Origin: Gnetum montanum
Lineage: Eukaryota > Streptophyta > Gnetopsida > Gnetales > Gnetaceae
Assembly (NCBI GenBank): GCA_015680685.1
Contig: MNCI01009318.1
Location: 187,018 to 251,017, forward strand
Reading direction: 5' to 3'
DNA: 64,000 nucleotides
The translations under genes were made by a program, and so were the position numbers. The notes beneath the pieces were generated by a model, which did no database searches, was not told the DNA's origin, and saw only the letters and a list, made by a program, of their open reading frames with translations. Every line of letters begins with the position of its first letter. Within the stretch, counting starts at the first letter, position 1. Shown one piece after another: positions 10,575 to 21,934 of this stretch.

Positions 10575-13387
10575 TTTGAGAACCTACTTGCCTTACGTAA
10601 AAGCATCAAGGAGATCATGCGCACGATTTGGTTGTTTGTTACCCTTCTCTTCTTCCATTCATCCTAGGAGACAGATTTCTTGGGGTGGAACAACTTCTGG
10701 TTGAGGGTTGTCTTTTCTTGGGTAGGGAGAAGGTGGCTGCATTTGCGTAACGTCATCTTTTTTAGAAGAAGATGGGCCCAAGGGCACCGAGGTGAGGGGT
10801 GTAGGCTTGGGGAGCCCTAGTGTAAGTTGGTCCTTGGCTGTGTTACCTGTCATACGTCCTTCTCCTTTCCTATTAGGTTGTGATTGGGGCATTGACTTAG
10901 ATATTTTCTCCTGCGTAGTAGAAGAAACTAATGACTTTGGCACCTTGATGACAAAGGGTGCCCTAGGTATGGGTGTGGGCTGGGCTGTGGCTTTACCGAT
11001 AGTGGGGTGTGAAGGTAGGAGACAAGACTCGGAGGATGAAAGGTTGTCGCTGAGCCACACCTGGTGATGTTAACGGGCTTGTCATCTGAGGCAGACGAGA
11101 AGGCACATGCAACACAAAGGGTTGCTTTGACTATGCTTGGTCATCGCCCTCCGTACCCACTACGTTGATAGTGTAACCTACGTTATTCGCGTTTAATGGG
11201 TCCTGGTACACATGCATGGGTTGGTTTTCTAGACGAACCAAATTACTACTGTCTAAGATCAGGTCACCTTGATCAATCATACATTGAATTTCATCTTTTA
11301 ACACCCAGCAGTAATCCATGTCATGACAAGACAATTGGTGGTAGTCTCGAAACTGGTCCAGCCTAAAGTTCTTGGGGATTGGCTGTTCATTAGGTTGGGC
11401 CAAGGAGGGGTTCTTGAGTAGCTCATAATGGCGCCTATGGTGTTTTAGAGTCTCCTCAGACACCGTCTTGTGTCAGATGTGGCCAGTTCCCAATAATTGC
11501 TTTAGAAGTTCTGAAGGCTTTACAAGTAGAGCCACGTAATTTGAGTGATCCTTACGCTCAAATTTAGGCCTCGACTGCGGAGGTGCTTCAGAGGCGGAAG
11601 GAGTTTCTTGATTGGCACTGTTTGATCTAGTTGTGGGCTCAGTAGGCTCCATAGATGTTTTCTTGTTGTTCTTTTTCTTCTTGTCCCCCTCAGCAACTGC
11701 TGCTACTGTCGTTATCATAGCTTTACCTTTGTCCTTACCCTTGCTGTGGGCATTTTTGTAGACCACATATGCTAGATCTTTGCTAGCCTCTGCCATGTCT
11801 TGAATGCTCTTAGTTTGAGCAAAGGCTTGGCTAAGGGAGTAGGGAGCAAGGTAGCATAACTTAGACTTGATAAAGTCATTAACTGCCCCCTTGAAGATTT
11901 CCAATAGATGGGCCTCTGCGATGGGTTCATGGATTTTGTTCAAGGTGGCGCTCCACCATTATATAAACTTTTGAACAGACTTGAGCGGGTCTTGCTTGAC
12001 TCCCATGAGCTAGTCCAACATGACTTTCGGTTTTAGGTTGTACTTGAAACGAGTCACAAACTAAGTTAACAGCTCCTGCAAAGTTGAAATGGAAGCACGT
12101 GGGAGTGCTCGATACTAGTCTAGAGCTTTACCTGTTAGGGACATAGCAAAGACATGGATGATAGTATGTGGCCATTGTTGCAATAGCAATGAATCTGACC
12201 TAAAAGTAACTAAATGGGCATTGGGATCACCTTCCCCATTGTATTTCATAAAATGGGGGAGTGGCATCCCAGGAGGTAACGATAAAATAGGCACTACCGG
12301 ACTAATAAGATCATCATGGTAAAAATCCATGACTTGTACTATGTCAGAACCAGTAGCCTTGAGGCATTTAACTTTCTTTGTAAGGGTCTGAATAAGCTTG
12401 AAGGCTTGACCCAGACCCGTAGATGGAGAGGTTGTTTGTGGAACGACAGGAGGAGCCACGTTGGGTGGTGAAATAGGGGTAGCTGCCATCGGCTATGCCA
12501 TTGGATATGTTGGTTGCGTAGCTGGGGGCATAGATAATGACCCTGTAATGGGGTTTAATGCCTACGGGACCTAGTTTTGATGATGGGGGAAATGGGACAT
12601 TTGCATAGGATGCGCAACGAGAGGCATGTTTGGAACCCACCATGTTGTAGTGGCGGGCCCTATCATGTGAGTCGGGATGAACGTAGGTATTGTATGTAAT
12701 TGCAAAGTAGGTATCATGTGTACATACAGTGACATGGGCATAGGTGCATGATGAGATGGATTAGGTAATTGCACTTGCTGAGGAATGATTTGTGATCGGC
12801 CGCCACCTTGGAGGGTAGTCAGAGAGAGAAAATGTAGTTGGGGCTAGTGCAGGACTTGGTTAGTATTAGATAAGGTTAAGGGGATGATGACCATGAACAA
12901 CGGGTTTACGTGGGACATCGTGGAGGGAGGGGCCATGGAAAAATCAGCATGACTGCCTCCCTCAGAGTGGGATTCTAGATCGTCCTGCCCGTCATGAAGC
13001 ATTTCATCACAGAACAACTCCTCTCATTATTTTTTCAATGTCCTAGCCATCAGCATTTGATCTAGGATCAACTATTTTTGATTTGTCAAGGGTACATTGG
13101 TGTTATGTGAAGAAAATAAATTCCTTCCCGTTGCAGTATATGAACTCGTATTCTCATTTTTCTTCGAGTTCTTGTGGATACATGGGCAGGTTTGCTACAA
13201 GTTTAGCACAGAGGAAATTGTAATATTCCCTCCACTAAGCGTGTCCCTCAGGCTCTTTATTTTGAAGCCTGAGGCAGTAGCGTGGTCACACCGGACTAGT
13301 TGGTGGCTTGACCACAGGAGGTGTAACTTGCAGAGTCCAAGGATTCTTGAGGTTGGTAGTGTCAATAGTGGTGGTTGATTTAGCCAT
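10575..13387 (-). pseudogene. Tat-B gag
   Basis: Starting from an ATG at 13387, the N-terminus has a YCLRLQNKEP block matching SLRLQGRDP of Tat-C. A long proline- and glutamine-rich stretch (12.8-12.5 kb) follows, then the gag core with PLPHFMKYNGEGDPNAHL and PHTIIHVFAMSL (about 12280-12120). Next come a second core part with LLEIFKGAVNDFIKSKLCYL (11943-11800) and a knuckle-like FRDYHQLSCHDMDYC (about 11360-11310). The tail is proline-rich. Gag forms the virus-like particle and binds the element RNA. Many in-frame stops (for example CAG to TAG in the N-terminal block) make it inactive. Confidence 0.82.
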
Positions 13388-13640
13388 TCTCTACATGGTT
13401 TGGGAGTAATGACGATAAGGATGAAGATTGCAAGGGCAAAGGCAAACTAAGGCAATAATCGGGCTTTCTACCTTGTAGGATTCCAAAGAAATCATCGAAG
13501 CGACCGATCTGCACCACACAATCTCGTAAACAACCATGGAGGTATTATGTTTACATCGATCGACAATGGGTACAGATAGCTTACAGGACTGCCCATAAAG
13601 TGCAGATCAGATATGAGGCTCTCTTTCTAGGGCCAGAAAA
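13388..13640 (-). other. Tat-B 5' leader with candidate primer binding site
   Basis: This lies between the 5' LTR and the gag ATG. The plus strand at 13617-13635 reads GGCTCTCTTTCTAGGGCCA, ending in CCA five bases before the LTR. The equivalent site in Tat-C (57458-57476) reads GGCCCTCCTTCTACCACCA at the same five-base distance. This is the form expected of a tRNA 3' end, but I cannot name the tRNA. Confidence 0.5.
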
Positions 13641-15171
13641 TTATAATGACAGAAAACGTCGGCCACTAGGAATACCGAGCGGAGTTCCGTGTACATAGTT
13701 CCAATCCTAGATTCATGCAAGGGCCGTGCTGGAGAAGATGAATCCAAGGTGCCTTGAATGGTCTTGTCGATCAGATAGGGACTTACTTAATCAGTAAAAT
13801 TTTGTACTATTTGGATGGCAAAATGGTGATTTCAATGAGGAGATATAATATCGTTAATCTCAAAGGTAATTGAAAGTGATGTAAACAATTTAAAGCGATT
13901 GCAAAATCTGTATAGATAGGACGCAAGAAACTGGATTTAGAGAGTGTGCAATCCCAAGATCTGGGATTTAACTTATTAACAAAGTATGTTGGATACAATG
14001 ATTATAGGCGAACTTCGGTTTAGACGAAGCATGTACCAACAATAAGAAAGCTGTTTAAAGATAAAACAAGCAAGGGTCAATCTACCTTGTTCTAGCCAAT
14101 CTGGGCATAAGGGAGTCAAACCCAAAGTAGAATATCCATTACCTGGCTATTTCTGATCAAAGATTCTTGCCAATAACCTTCGATTTTCTTACGATTGCTA
14201 ATTCTCTTTTGCTCTCTTGTCAATCTTTTCCAAAAGTTGCCAACGATTGCCAATGAAAAAATTTATCACGGAGAAAATTTTCCTATCGAGAGAAATTTTT
14301 GCCAACCCCTTGATCCTTATCAACTGGAGTATTTATAAGGTTAGGGTCAGGAGAAAAATGTGGTTTAGATGACACGTGTCCTGAACCTACAAAATACCGT
14401 TGACTTGATGTGTTTGTGTTTGAAGCTTGCGGCTCCACGCTGCATTACGTTCTGAAGCATAATGCGTTGTAATCCACTTTTGCTAGAGCTTTGGCAACAA
14501 ACTATTCTTCGGTTATGCTGTAATATGCTAGAGAGCGTATTATGATGTAAGAACTACTGATGAATGAATTGCGTTATCTCTATCATTGCTTGTATTACGC
14601 TGCATCATGCTACATTACACTGCATAGCGTAATTCAGCGTAAAATAGCGAACCTGCAAAAAATTGAACTGTTGTCGCCGTGCTTCCCTTGTGTTTGTTTA
14701 GTCTTTCTGGGGTTTATTATGCTACACTACGTAATGTAGTGTAATAGGCCCTTAGTCAAAAAAGAAAACTTGTTAAGATGTGCGGCATGTTGCAGATCGT
14801 TGCTTAAGCCTTGAGATTTTGCTGGACCATCGAGGTCTCGAATTTTGCCATCTCCGTTGTTGCGATTAGATGGACTATCTTCTGGAATTATGCCATGTTA
14901 TGCTACATTACGTTGTGTTGTGTAATGCAGCGTAATATGCCAAAAGTTAAGATTTTTGAAACATAGAAAACTCACGAAGTTGAAGTCTTGCCGTTGTGCA
15001 CCCCTTATCTTGTTCTGTCCTCTGGAGTCTATTACGCTATGCTGCATAGTGTGGTGCAACAGACCCTTAGCCAAAAAGGGAACTTGTTGAGCTATGACTT
15101 GTTGCAAATCCTTGCTTGAGTCGCATGATTTTGCTGAACCGTTGAGGCCTCAAAATTTTCATAGTGTTTCA
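13641..15171 (-). repeat. Tat-B 5' LTR
   Basis: It aligns with 2041-3552 throughout, with many transitions, and ends GTGTTTCA directly before CATAG. The left boundary (TTATAATGAC against TGTAACAATG) is decayed and could be off by one or two bases. Confidence 0.9.
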
Positions 15172-15176
15172 CATAG
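15172..15176. repeat. Target-site duplication CATAG, right copy (Tat-B)
   Basis: An exact repeat of 2036-2040. From here rightwards the sequence resumes the intron of the Tat-A accessory gene. Confidence 0.9.
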
Positions 15177-15240
15177 AACCATTAGTAATTTAACATAAGC
15201 AAATAGTAAAAAACACTACATAAGCCATAGAAGCACTTAC

Positions 15241-15692
15241 CCTTTGATGCAGTAGATGATTTTAGGTGGATTATGAAATAGAGTATGCAATTGCTGCATG
15301 ACAAAAGGGTGTTTCTCTTGTTATAACAAGCAAGACGCATCATGCGCCATACTCTAGATAACTACCAAACACCCATAGGACCTCTACCTGAGCCTCCTAC
15401 CCCATCAACATTAGTAGTCGACTCATTTGAGACAAACTTCAGAATGCTTTGGTTAGCCTTGGGTAGTACCATCTCAGTGATAGCACTCGTAGCCTTAACT
15501 CCCAAGTGTGACCACATGATCAAACTAAACTACTACAATAGGTACTCCAAGAGCTCCCAAGGTCTTAGCTAGAACCACACTGCCTGACGATCCATGTTTA
15601 TATTTGGTGTAGTGGTGCTGGAGATGGGTTTTCTCATGCAACATAAGATGCCCATGAGCTCAACTATGATCAAAATATGCTTTAGCAGGACC
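15241..15692 (-). pseudogene. Tat-A accessory gene, HAD/FCP1-like exon
   Basis: The exon is bounded by an acceptor GATTGTAG at its start and a strong donor AAAGG|GTAAGTG at its end. It encodes HILIIVELMGILCC, QAVWF, LLEYLL, LIMWSHLGVKATSAITEMVL and, further on, NTLLSCSNCILYFIIH. It aligns block by block with the Tat-C exon (ILIIVELMG with FLIVVELVG; IMWSHLG with AMWSNFDE). The order resembles the NIF/FCP1 branch of HAD phosphatases, but the first catalytic aspartate position is E here and the later D-D is absent. Stops and at least one frameshift are present. Its downstream exons lie at 1-2023. Confidence 0.72.
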
Positions 15693-16760
15693 CTACAATC
15701 ATCAAGTAATAGGCAAAGCATTAATATATATGCAATAGATGCAAATTTTGGTATATATACAACTTTGGTAATTTTGTAAACTACTAACATAAATTAGTAA
15801 AATGTAAAATTTTAACAATACACCCAAGGGCCCCAGGGGTGTAAGACATTAATTAACTTCTTTGACATGCCTAGCACTCACTAGGGTATAACACATCTTT
15901 GCAGGCTTAATGCTATGTTTTGCAAGTTTAGCATCGTGCATAGTTAATAAAATTTTTATGAACTTTGGACTACCCTAGTAGAGAGCATAGTCCCAAAATT
16001 GAATAGACATTTTGGAAAACACTTTTCATGTAGAGAGTGTAGTCTCATGGTAATGGAGAGCGTAGTCTCAACCGTGGCCGTGGGAAGCATAGTTTCCATG
16101 CATCGTCACATTTTCTATGCTATAAGGCCCACTATAATTGTTGGGTTCTATCGTGGCCCTCCCTCTCCCTCATCATTGTTTCCCTAGGTGAAACCCAAGG
16201 CATAGCTCCCAAAGCCTCTAAATCCCACTCATGGTGCTAACGGCCCTGCACCTGCAGTCTAAAGCGTAGTTTGTAGGGTCATCCTTGCAACCAAAAAAAA
16301 AGAGAAAAATCAAGAAAAGAGGAAGAGCATAGTTAGTGTACCTGGTTGATCTAAGTAGCCTCCTCTCCCCCAAATGTGTCTATGGAAGGTGGTTCAGTGC
16401 TTTCTTTCCCTTGGTAATGTTGCCAGCCTTGGATGAGTGTGTGTACTACGATGCATCATTTTCCTTAGGACTATGCTCTCCATTGGCGATAAAGATAGAA
16501 GTAGTAATAAGACTACACTCTCAACGTTGCATTAAAGACAAAGAAAATGAAAAATTACCATGGTAAAATTACATCTATATACCCTCCTGGGGTCATTTAA
16601 TGACCCACCAACCTAGGACTATGCTTGCCACCAAATGCCTAGTGGAGGGAGTAGTTAATTATATTGAGCTTGGAAAGATGATTTTTTGCTACCCTACAAA
16701 TGTGCAAGCTAATTCCACTCCTGATCATGATCAACCTACCCAAAATGGAATGTTTGACAC
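15693..16760 (-). other. Tat-A: 5' region of the antisense accessory gene
   Basis: No clear exon was found. Between about 15970 and 16520 the word GAGAGCGTAGTCTC and its variants (AGAGCATAGTC, AGAGTGTAGTC) recur. The same word fills the Tat-A LTR at 21990-22210. By position this corresponds to the GTATACGC-rich region at 47.2-48.4 kb of Tat-C. Confidence 0.55.
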
Positions 16761-16764
16761 ATCC

Positions 16765-16830
16765 ACAGTATACTAAGAACTAAAACTAGCATGTATACAG
16801 CTTGCCAAGGTCTAAAACTGGCACAAACAA
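16765..16830 (+). repeat. ~22-nt word upstream of Tat-A reverse transcriptase
   Basis: Two variants in element-sense orientation: one near 16775 and GCCAAGGTCTAAAACTGGCA near 16803. The reverse complement is the TAGTTT-type word found upstream of RT in Tat-C (46940-47050). Confidence 0.6.
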
Positions 16831-16949
16831 GTTTACCTTCCATAGGAACTTGCATACATGCTTAAGCAAATTTCATTGGATTGCTTTTTCTCATTCATGC
16901 ACATTAACTTTGTCAAAATAGGTGCCACTTGAAATTTCTATGGTTTATT

Positions 16950-18050
16950 TTGTAGAAATATAACATGGCTATGTAGGAGAAGATCTTCTCACCTTTGGTT
17001 CTCACAAGGCCTTATGGTGATATCAAGCAATGCATTAACCCTCATTGCCTACAATGAATACATAGCTTTCATAGAAGCACCACTAGATTGGTCCAACCAT
17101 CTAGTTAAGGCTCTTGACATAGAGGTAGGGGATGTCATAGAGGATCCCCTTGTCGAGATCCCTATGGCAATGCACAATGATGAGGCAAGAATGCTGAAAC
17201 TACACTCCTTGCTAGAATCCTAGCATGCTCAAGACATCGCTAGAGTGCTTAATGATAACATCAAAGTGTTTGCATGGTCATAAGAGGACATGTCAAGCCT
17301 AGATCTCTGGCTAGTCTAGCATAACATCATCCTTTCTCCCTACATCAAACCAGTTAAACAAAAAGCATACAAGGTTCGACCTGAAGTTGCATTGGCAGTC
17401 CACAATGAGATCATCAAGCTTTACAAAGTTGGGTTCATTTGAGCTATTGACTATGTAGACTAGGTCTCAAAAATTGTAGTTGTGCCTAAGAAAAATGGAA
17501 GTATATGCATTTGCATATACTTCTGGGACCTAGACAAGGCAATCATCAAAGATAAATTTCTGTTGACCAGTATCGATCAACTGATTAATACCATGGCTAG
17601 ACATGCCTTGTTATCCTTCATGGATGGGTTCTTAGGTTACAACTAGATTAGGATCATCCCTAAGCACTAGCTCAGTACAATCTTCATGACCTCCTAGGGT
17701 GCATTTTGCTAAACAATGATGCCTTTTGGACTAAAGAACATAGGAGCAACATAGCAATGAGCAATGACATACATCTTTAGCAACTACATGCTTAGTTTGC
17801 CCATTAACTACGTAGATGATATTGTATTTAAGTCCAAAGTGGCCCACAACCATGCAAATGACTTAGAATTAGTGCTTAAATGTTTCCTAAAACATGAGCT
17901 TAGCCTAAACCCCAATAAGTATGTCTTTGGCATTAGAATAGGTAGGATGCTCAGCTTTGTAGTATCCAAAGCAGGTATACACATAGATCCCAACAAGGTT
18001 AAGGCCATAACCAACTTAGTGCCATCGGCTAACCTTAAGGAGCTATGAGG
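16950..18050 (+). pseudogene. Tat-A reverse transcriptase
   Basis: A decayed RT follows a TTTATTTTGTAG sequence that could be a 3' splice site. Recognisable blocks are RPYGDI (start region), IEDPLVEIPM, KPVKQKAYKVRPEVALAV, VVVPKKNGSICICIYFWDLD, FMDGFLGYN, MMPFGLKNIGAT and NYVDDIVFKSKV with the catalytic YVDD (about 17809). FGIRIGRMLSFVVSKAGIHI follows. At least ten in-frame stops are present, many where an intact family member has tryptophan or glutamine. Reverse transcriptase copies the element RNA to DNA; this copy cannot be functional. Confidence 0.9.
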
Positions 18051-19215
18051 GTTGCACGGTAGAATACAATTCATTTGCAGGTATATCACTTGGTTAACCA
18101 ACAAGCTACAAATAATGCAAAATTTGATCAAGAAAGGAGACCACTTTGAGTGGACAACTCAATGCCAACCAATGTTCAACAACATTAAGCAAGAGTTAGC
18201 ACAACTTCATACTATACATCCTTTGCAAGTAGATAAGCCTTTTTACATCTACCTTGCCACTTCTGACATGTCCATTGCTTCTCTACTTTGCCTAAAGCAA
18301 GATGATAACGTAGAGGTCCTGGTCTACTACCTAAGCCATGCATTAGTAGCCTATGAAACAAGATACAATGACATGGAGAAGTATTACCTTACCCTAGTCT
18401 TCTCACTAAAGAAGTGAAGGCATTACCTCTTTCATAGCCAGGTTAACATCATTTGCAATAAAAATGTACTCTAAGCTATAACAACGAATATCTATGAAAG
18501 TAGTCACATTGTATGATGGAAAGAAATAATAATGAAGTTTGACCTACATTATGTTGTGCAAGCCTTAATGAAAGGTCAAGCAATAGCTGCACAACTCAAG
18601 GCTTTACCAGTAAGCGATCAAGCTACCATAGACCCTAAATTCTTGGACAAGCATGTTAGTAGTATTAGCCAAGTTCCTGAAAACTATGAGGCACTCTTGC
18701 ATTGTGACATAGCTTCAACCTCTTGAGGGGATAGCATTTTTTCTATTATCATGTTTCCATCTAGGGAGATCTAACCCTTCACACATCGTTTTGCATTTTC
18801 TTCCACCAACAACATGGTAGAGTACAAAGGTCTCCTCTAAGGGATCCTTACAACACATGACCTAGGAATCCAATGCATAGTGATTTGAGGTGATTCTCAA
18901 CTAGTGGTTAATTAGGTATTAGAGGTTTACACTTTCAAAACATAACATTTACAACCATACTGTGACCTAGCAAACACCAACTCCAACACTTTGTAGTTGC
19001 TAATGTCCAACATGTTCCTTGGACTGAAAATTCCATTACTGACAAACTTGCAACATTATCCCTAAGCATAGCACCTAGCATGTTCAACACATTTTCCACC
19101 TTGGTGGTAGATTGCATTGCACCTATCATGCAAACCATTGAAGATGCATCCATAGCCATAGTTTGCACCACCCACACAAAAGAGTGGTACAGTGATATGA
19201 AGGCATACATTCTAT
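18051..19215 (+). pseudogene. Tat-A dual RNase H region
   Basis: The gypsy RNase H part (18052-18530) has KPFYIYLATSDMSIASLLC and YYLSHALVAYETRYNDMEK. The archaeal-type part follows with LLHCDIASTS (about 18700), MVEYKGLL (about 18815), IQCMVI and GDSQLVVN-like segments (about 18880), and the IADKLATLSL-like block (about 19040). It is broken by stops and frameshifts. The order matches Tat-B and Tat-C. Confidence 0.85.
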
Positions 19216-20422
19216 AAGGTGAGCTATTGAAACACTTAACTATTGCTCAAAATGATACAATACACAAATGTTCATGGTAGTACATCATTGTAGGTAATAA
19301 CATGTTATGTTGTGAATCCTATGATGACATACTGCTAACCTATGTAAGCAAAAATGAAGCAAAAACAATTGTTGAGCTAGTTCACAAAGGAGTATGTAAA
19401 GGTCACATAGTACCTATGGAAATGGAAAAAAAATTAGATGGTTAGGCTACTATTGGCCTTACATGAAAAGCAATTGCATTTGGAGAGTCAAAATATGTGA
19501 CACTTTTCAATGGCTAGCAACTTAATATATGTGCCACTAACAGAATTGCATACAACACAAATCATGTGGCCGTTCCAATGCTAGGGCCTAAACATCATTA
19601 GACCCATAATGCCTAAGTCTTTTGTAGGGCATAGCTTCATAATAACTGCAATGGAATATTTCACCAAGTGGGTTGAAGCTATTCCCCTTAGGAAGACAAC
19701 ATCACAACAGGTTTGCAAGTTCATGTTAGACAACATAGTGACTCGTTTCGGCTTCCCCATGATCATAGTAAGGGACAATAGAATGTAGTTTAGTAGCACC
19801 AAAACCAAAGCCTTTTGTGAGCACTTTGACATCAAGCACTTCTTTTCATTACCATACTACCCTTAAGCAAGTGGTCAAGTGGAGGCCACCAACAAGGTTA
19901 TCATCAACCTTTTCAAGAAGATGCTAAGCAATAGCAAATGATGATGGCATGAGAAAAAAGTCTATGCACTTTAGGCATACTACATGATGCATCGAACAAC
20001 AATAGGTATGATTCCTTATAACCTCATCTATGGATCTGAAGTAGTCTTTCCACTTAAATTTCAAGTTTCATTGCTCTACATAATCCTCTCAAACTTCATC
20101 AATGAAGGTTAAAATAATGAGTTGAGAATTAGACCTTGACTTAATAGAGGAGGAGCACATGTGTACGCTTGATTACATTGAATGGTATGAAGAAAAGCAA
20201 TGGCAAAAGCATTATCACAACCAACATCAATGCCTGATCAAGGAAGGGGACCTATTCCTCAACGTTGTTTGTGAACCCGTGAAAAAATTCTTAGCCAACT
20301 GGGAAGGGCCTTTCCTGGTCACTAAGGCCTATGACAATGGAGCATTCAAACTTGCTAATCAAGATGAAAACAAGTTTTCCAGTTCAGTGAACCATTCACA
20401 CTTGAATTTGTACTATATCTAG
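19216..20422 (+). pseudogene. Tat-A integrase
   Basis: A zinc-binding region (19320-19530) is followed by the core with AMEYFTKWVEAIPLRKTTSQ (about 19650-19710) and a block with FGFPMIIV followed by RDN. A SLPYYP-like block with GQVEATNKVI (about 19860-19900) comes next. The C-terminal module (20159-20422) has DYIEWYEEKQWQKHYHNQHQ, IKEGDLFL, ANWEGPFLVTKAYDNGAFKL and a terminal LNLYYI-stop, equivalent to LKPFYI-stop in Tat-C. The core contains several stops. This is the last domain of Tat-A pol. Confidence 0.88.
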
Positions 20423-20454
20423 CATGTAGCACCACACATCAATGAAGCAAGGTA

Positions 20455-20880
20455 AGCACTTGTCCACTATGATGTTAAACTGACATAGCTCATCTGTTAT
20501 GATATTAAACTAGCACAACTCATTTACTATGATGTTAAACTAGAACAACTCATCTAGTATGATGTTAAATTGGTACAAATCATCTACTATGATGTTAAAC
20601 TGGCACAGCTTGTCTTTGGGTCATGACATTAAACTAGCACAATATGGCTGCTACGACTATAAACTGGTAGTCCATCATGACTTTAAACTAGTAGTCCCCC
20701 ATGACTCTAAAGTGGCACAACACATCCACCAAGATGTTAAACTAGCATAGAGAAGTCTGCTAGGACTATAAGCTAGCACAACATGGTCTACCAGGACCTT
20801 AAATTGGGCCCAATGGTTTGCTAGGACCTTAAATTGATAAAAGCCATGATCTACCAAGATCTTAAATTGGGTTCGTGGTT
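20455..20880 (+). repeat. Array of the ~22-nt word after Tat-A integrase
   Basis: About a dozen units of the type TACTATGATGTTAAACTGGCA and variants (GACTATAAACTGGTAG, AGGACCTTAAATTGG), spaced roughly 25-45 bases. On the opposite strand these are TAGTTTAAxxTCATAGTAGA words, matching arrays in the same place in Tat-B and Tat-C. Confidence 0.8.
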
Positions 20881-21914
20881 AGTCAACAATAACTCTCTCC
20901 TTCCTTCTACATCAAGCAATCAAGCACACTCACAATATGATGTGGCCTTCTACATTTTATCATATATAGTCTATTTGCATTTATGTCTTGTGTGGTTTTT
21001 TTGTCTTCTTAGAGTTGTGTTTGTAGGATGATGTCCTAGGCAATCATGTAAAGGTGTATCTCATTGCAGTAATAAGTTGCGGCATTGCTCCGATGTGCAT
21101 GATTGGACTAGTTAAACCTCTCAAGAGTGCATATCCCTATTATCCCATTATAGCCTACTCACATCTACTCCTATATCTTGATACCCTTTCATTTCCCATG
21201 TAGTAAAGATTGCAAGACTTTTTGACACTCATGCGTTGTAACCACATGGCATCCTCTTCAAATCAAGCTTCAAACCCCAAGGTGGACATAACATAAATCA
21301 TTCTGTAGAGAGCCTTTTTTGGCCATTCAAAGTCTTAGTGGATGTAACATAAATCATCTTGGGGGAAAACCACCTATCATACAAATGCAACGTAGTTTTG
21401 CAAATAATAATGCAAACCCCATCTAGTGGCACGCAACTCACTTGATGGGAAGCACCTCACAACAAGCATTTAGTAATGTGTAGAGCCCAAAGAAGGTTCA
21501 TCCCACCAAAAAAAAGAGCAAAAGGAAAAAGTATGTCCCTAAGTAACCTAGAAGCAAAGCAATTTCACAACTGGCCTAGCCTTGAACCTACACATTGACT
21601 CTCTCATAAGAACTCTGACAAGAGGTCAACATTTTTAAGGCCAAGCCACTTTGGTGCCATGGTCAACATTAGCCATCATGTGCTCGCATCATAACATCTC
21701 ATTTGCATCTCCTCTTCCCTTTTATGCCTAGCACATCACCTATATCTTTTACTCCCACTTCTTACCTACCCTACCATCTATCATGCCACTATCCATAACA
21801 CTCTTGAGCACAGTGTAGTGACATCTGATCATGCACTAAAGAGCGATGTTGGTGCCAAGTTTGATGTGGTGTTTTGTTGTACTTTGTTGATGTGTCTTGG
21901 GCCACTCCTTTGGA
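20881..21914 (+). other. Tat-A 3' untranslated region
   Basis: No supported gene. This is the stretch between the repeat array and the polypurine tract, the same position as 3571-4690 in Tat-B and 41773-42830 in Tat-C. Confidence 0.5.
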
Positions 21915-21934
21915 TGTCAATAAAAAGGGACCAA
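21915..21934 (+). other. Polypurine tract of Tat-A
   Basis: AATAAAAAGGGACCAA directly precedes TGAAACACC, the start shared by the LTRs of all three Tat elements. It confirms plus orientation. Confidence 0.85.

Larger units (their letters stand above)
2041..15171 (-). mobile_element. Tat-B: complete-ended Ty3/gypsy (Tat lineage) retrotransposon, internally deleted
   Basis: A 13.1-kb element in minus orientation. It has two LTRs of about 1.5 kb, a CATAG target duplication, a polypurine tract at the 3' LTR and a candidate primer site at the 5' LTR. In element order it holds gag, protease, an 87-bp tandem repeat, the antisense accessory gene (3' exons only), the end of the RT connection, two RNase H domains and integrase. 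The dual RNase H arrangement is characteristic of the plant Tat lineage. The reverse transcriptase core and the 5' two-thirds of the accessory gene are missing compared with Tat-C, which accounts for most of the 5.1-kb size difference. It is non-autonomous and heavily decayed. Confidence 0.92.
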
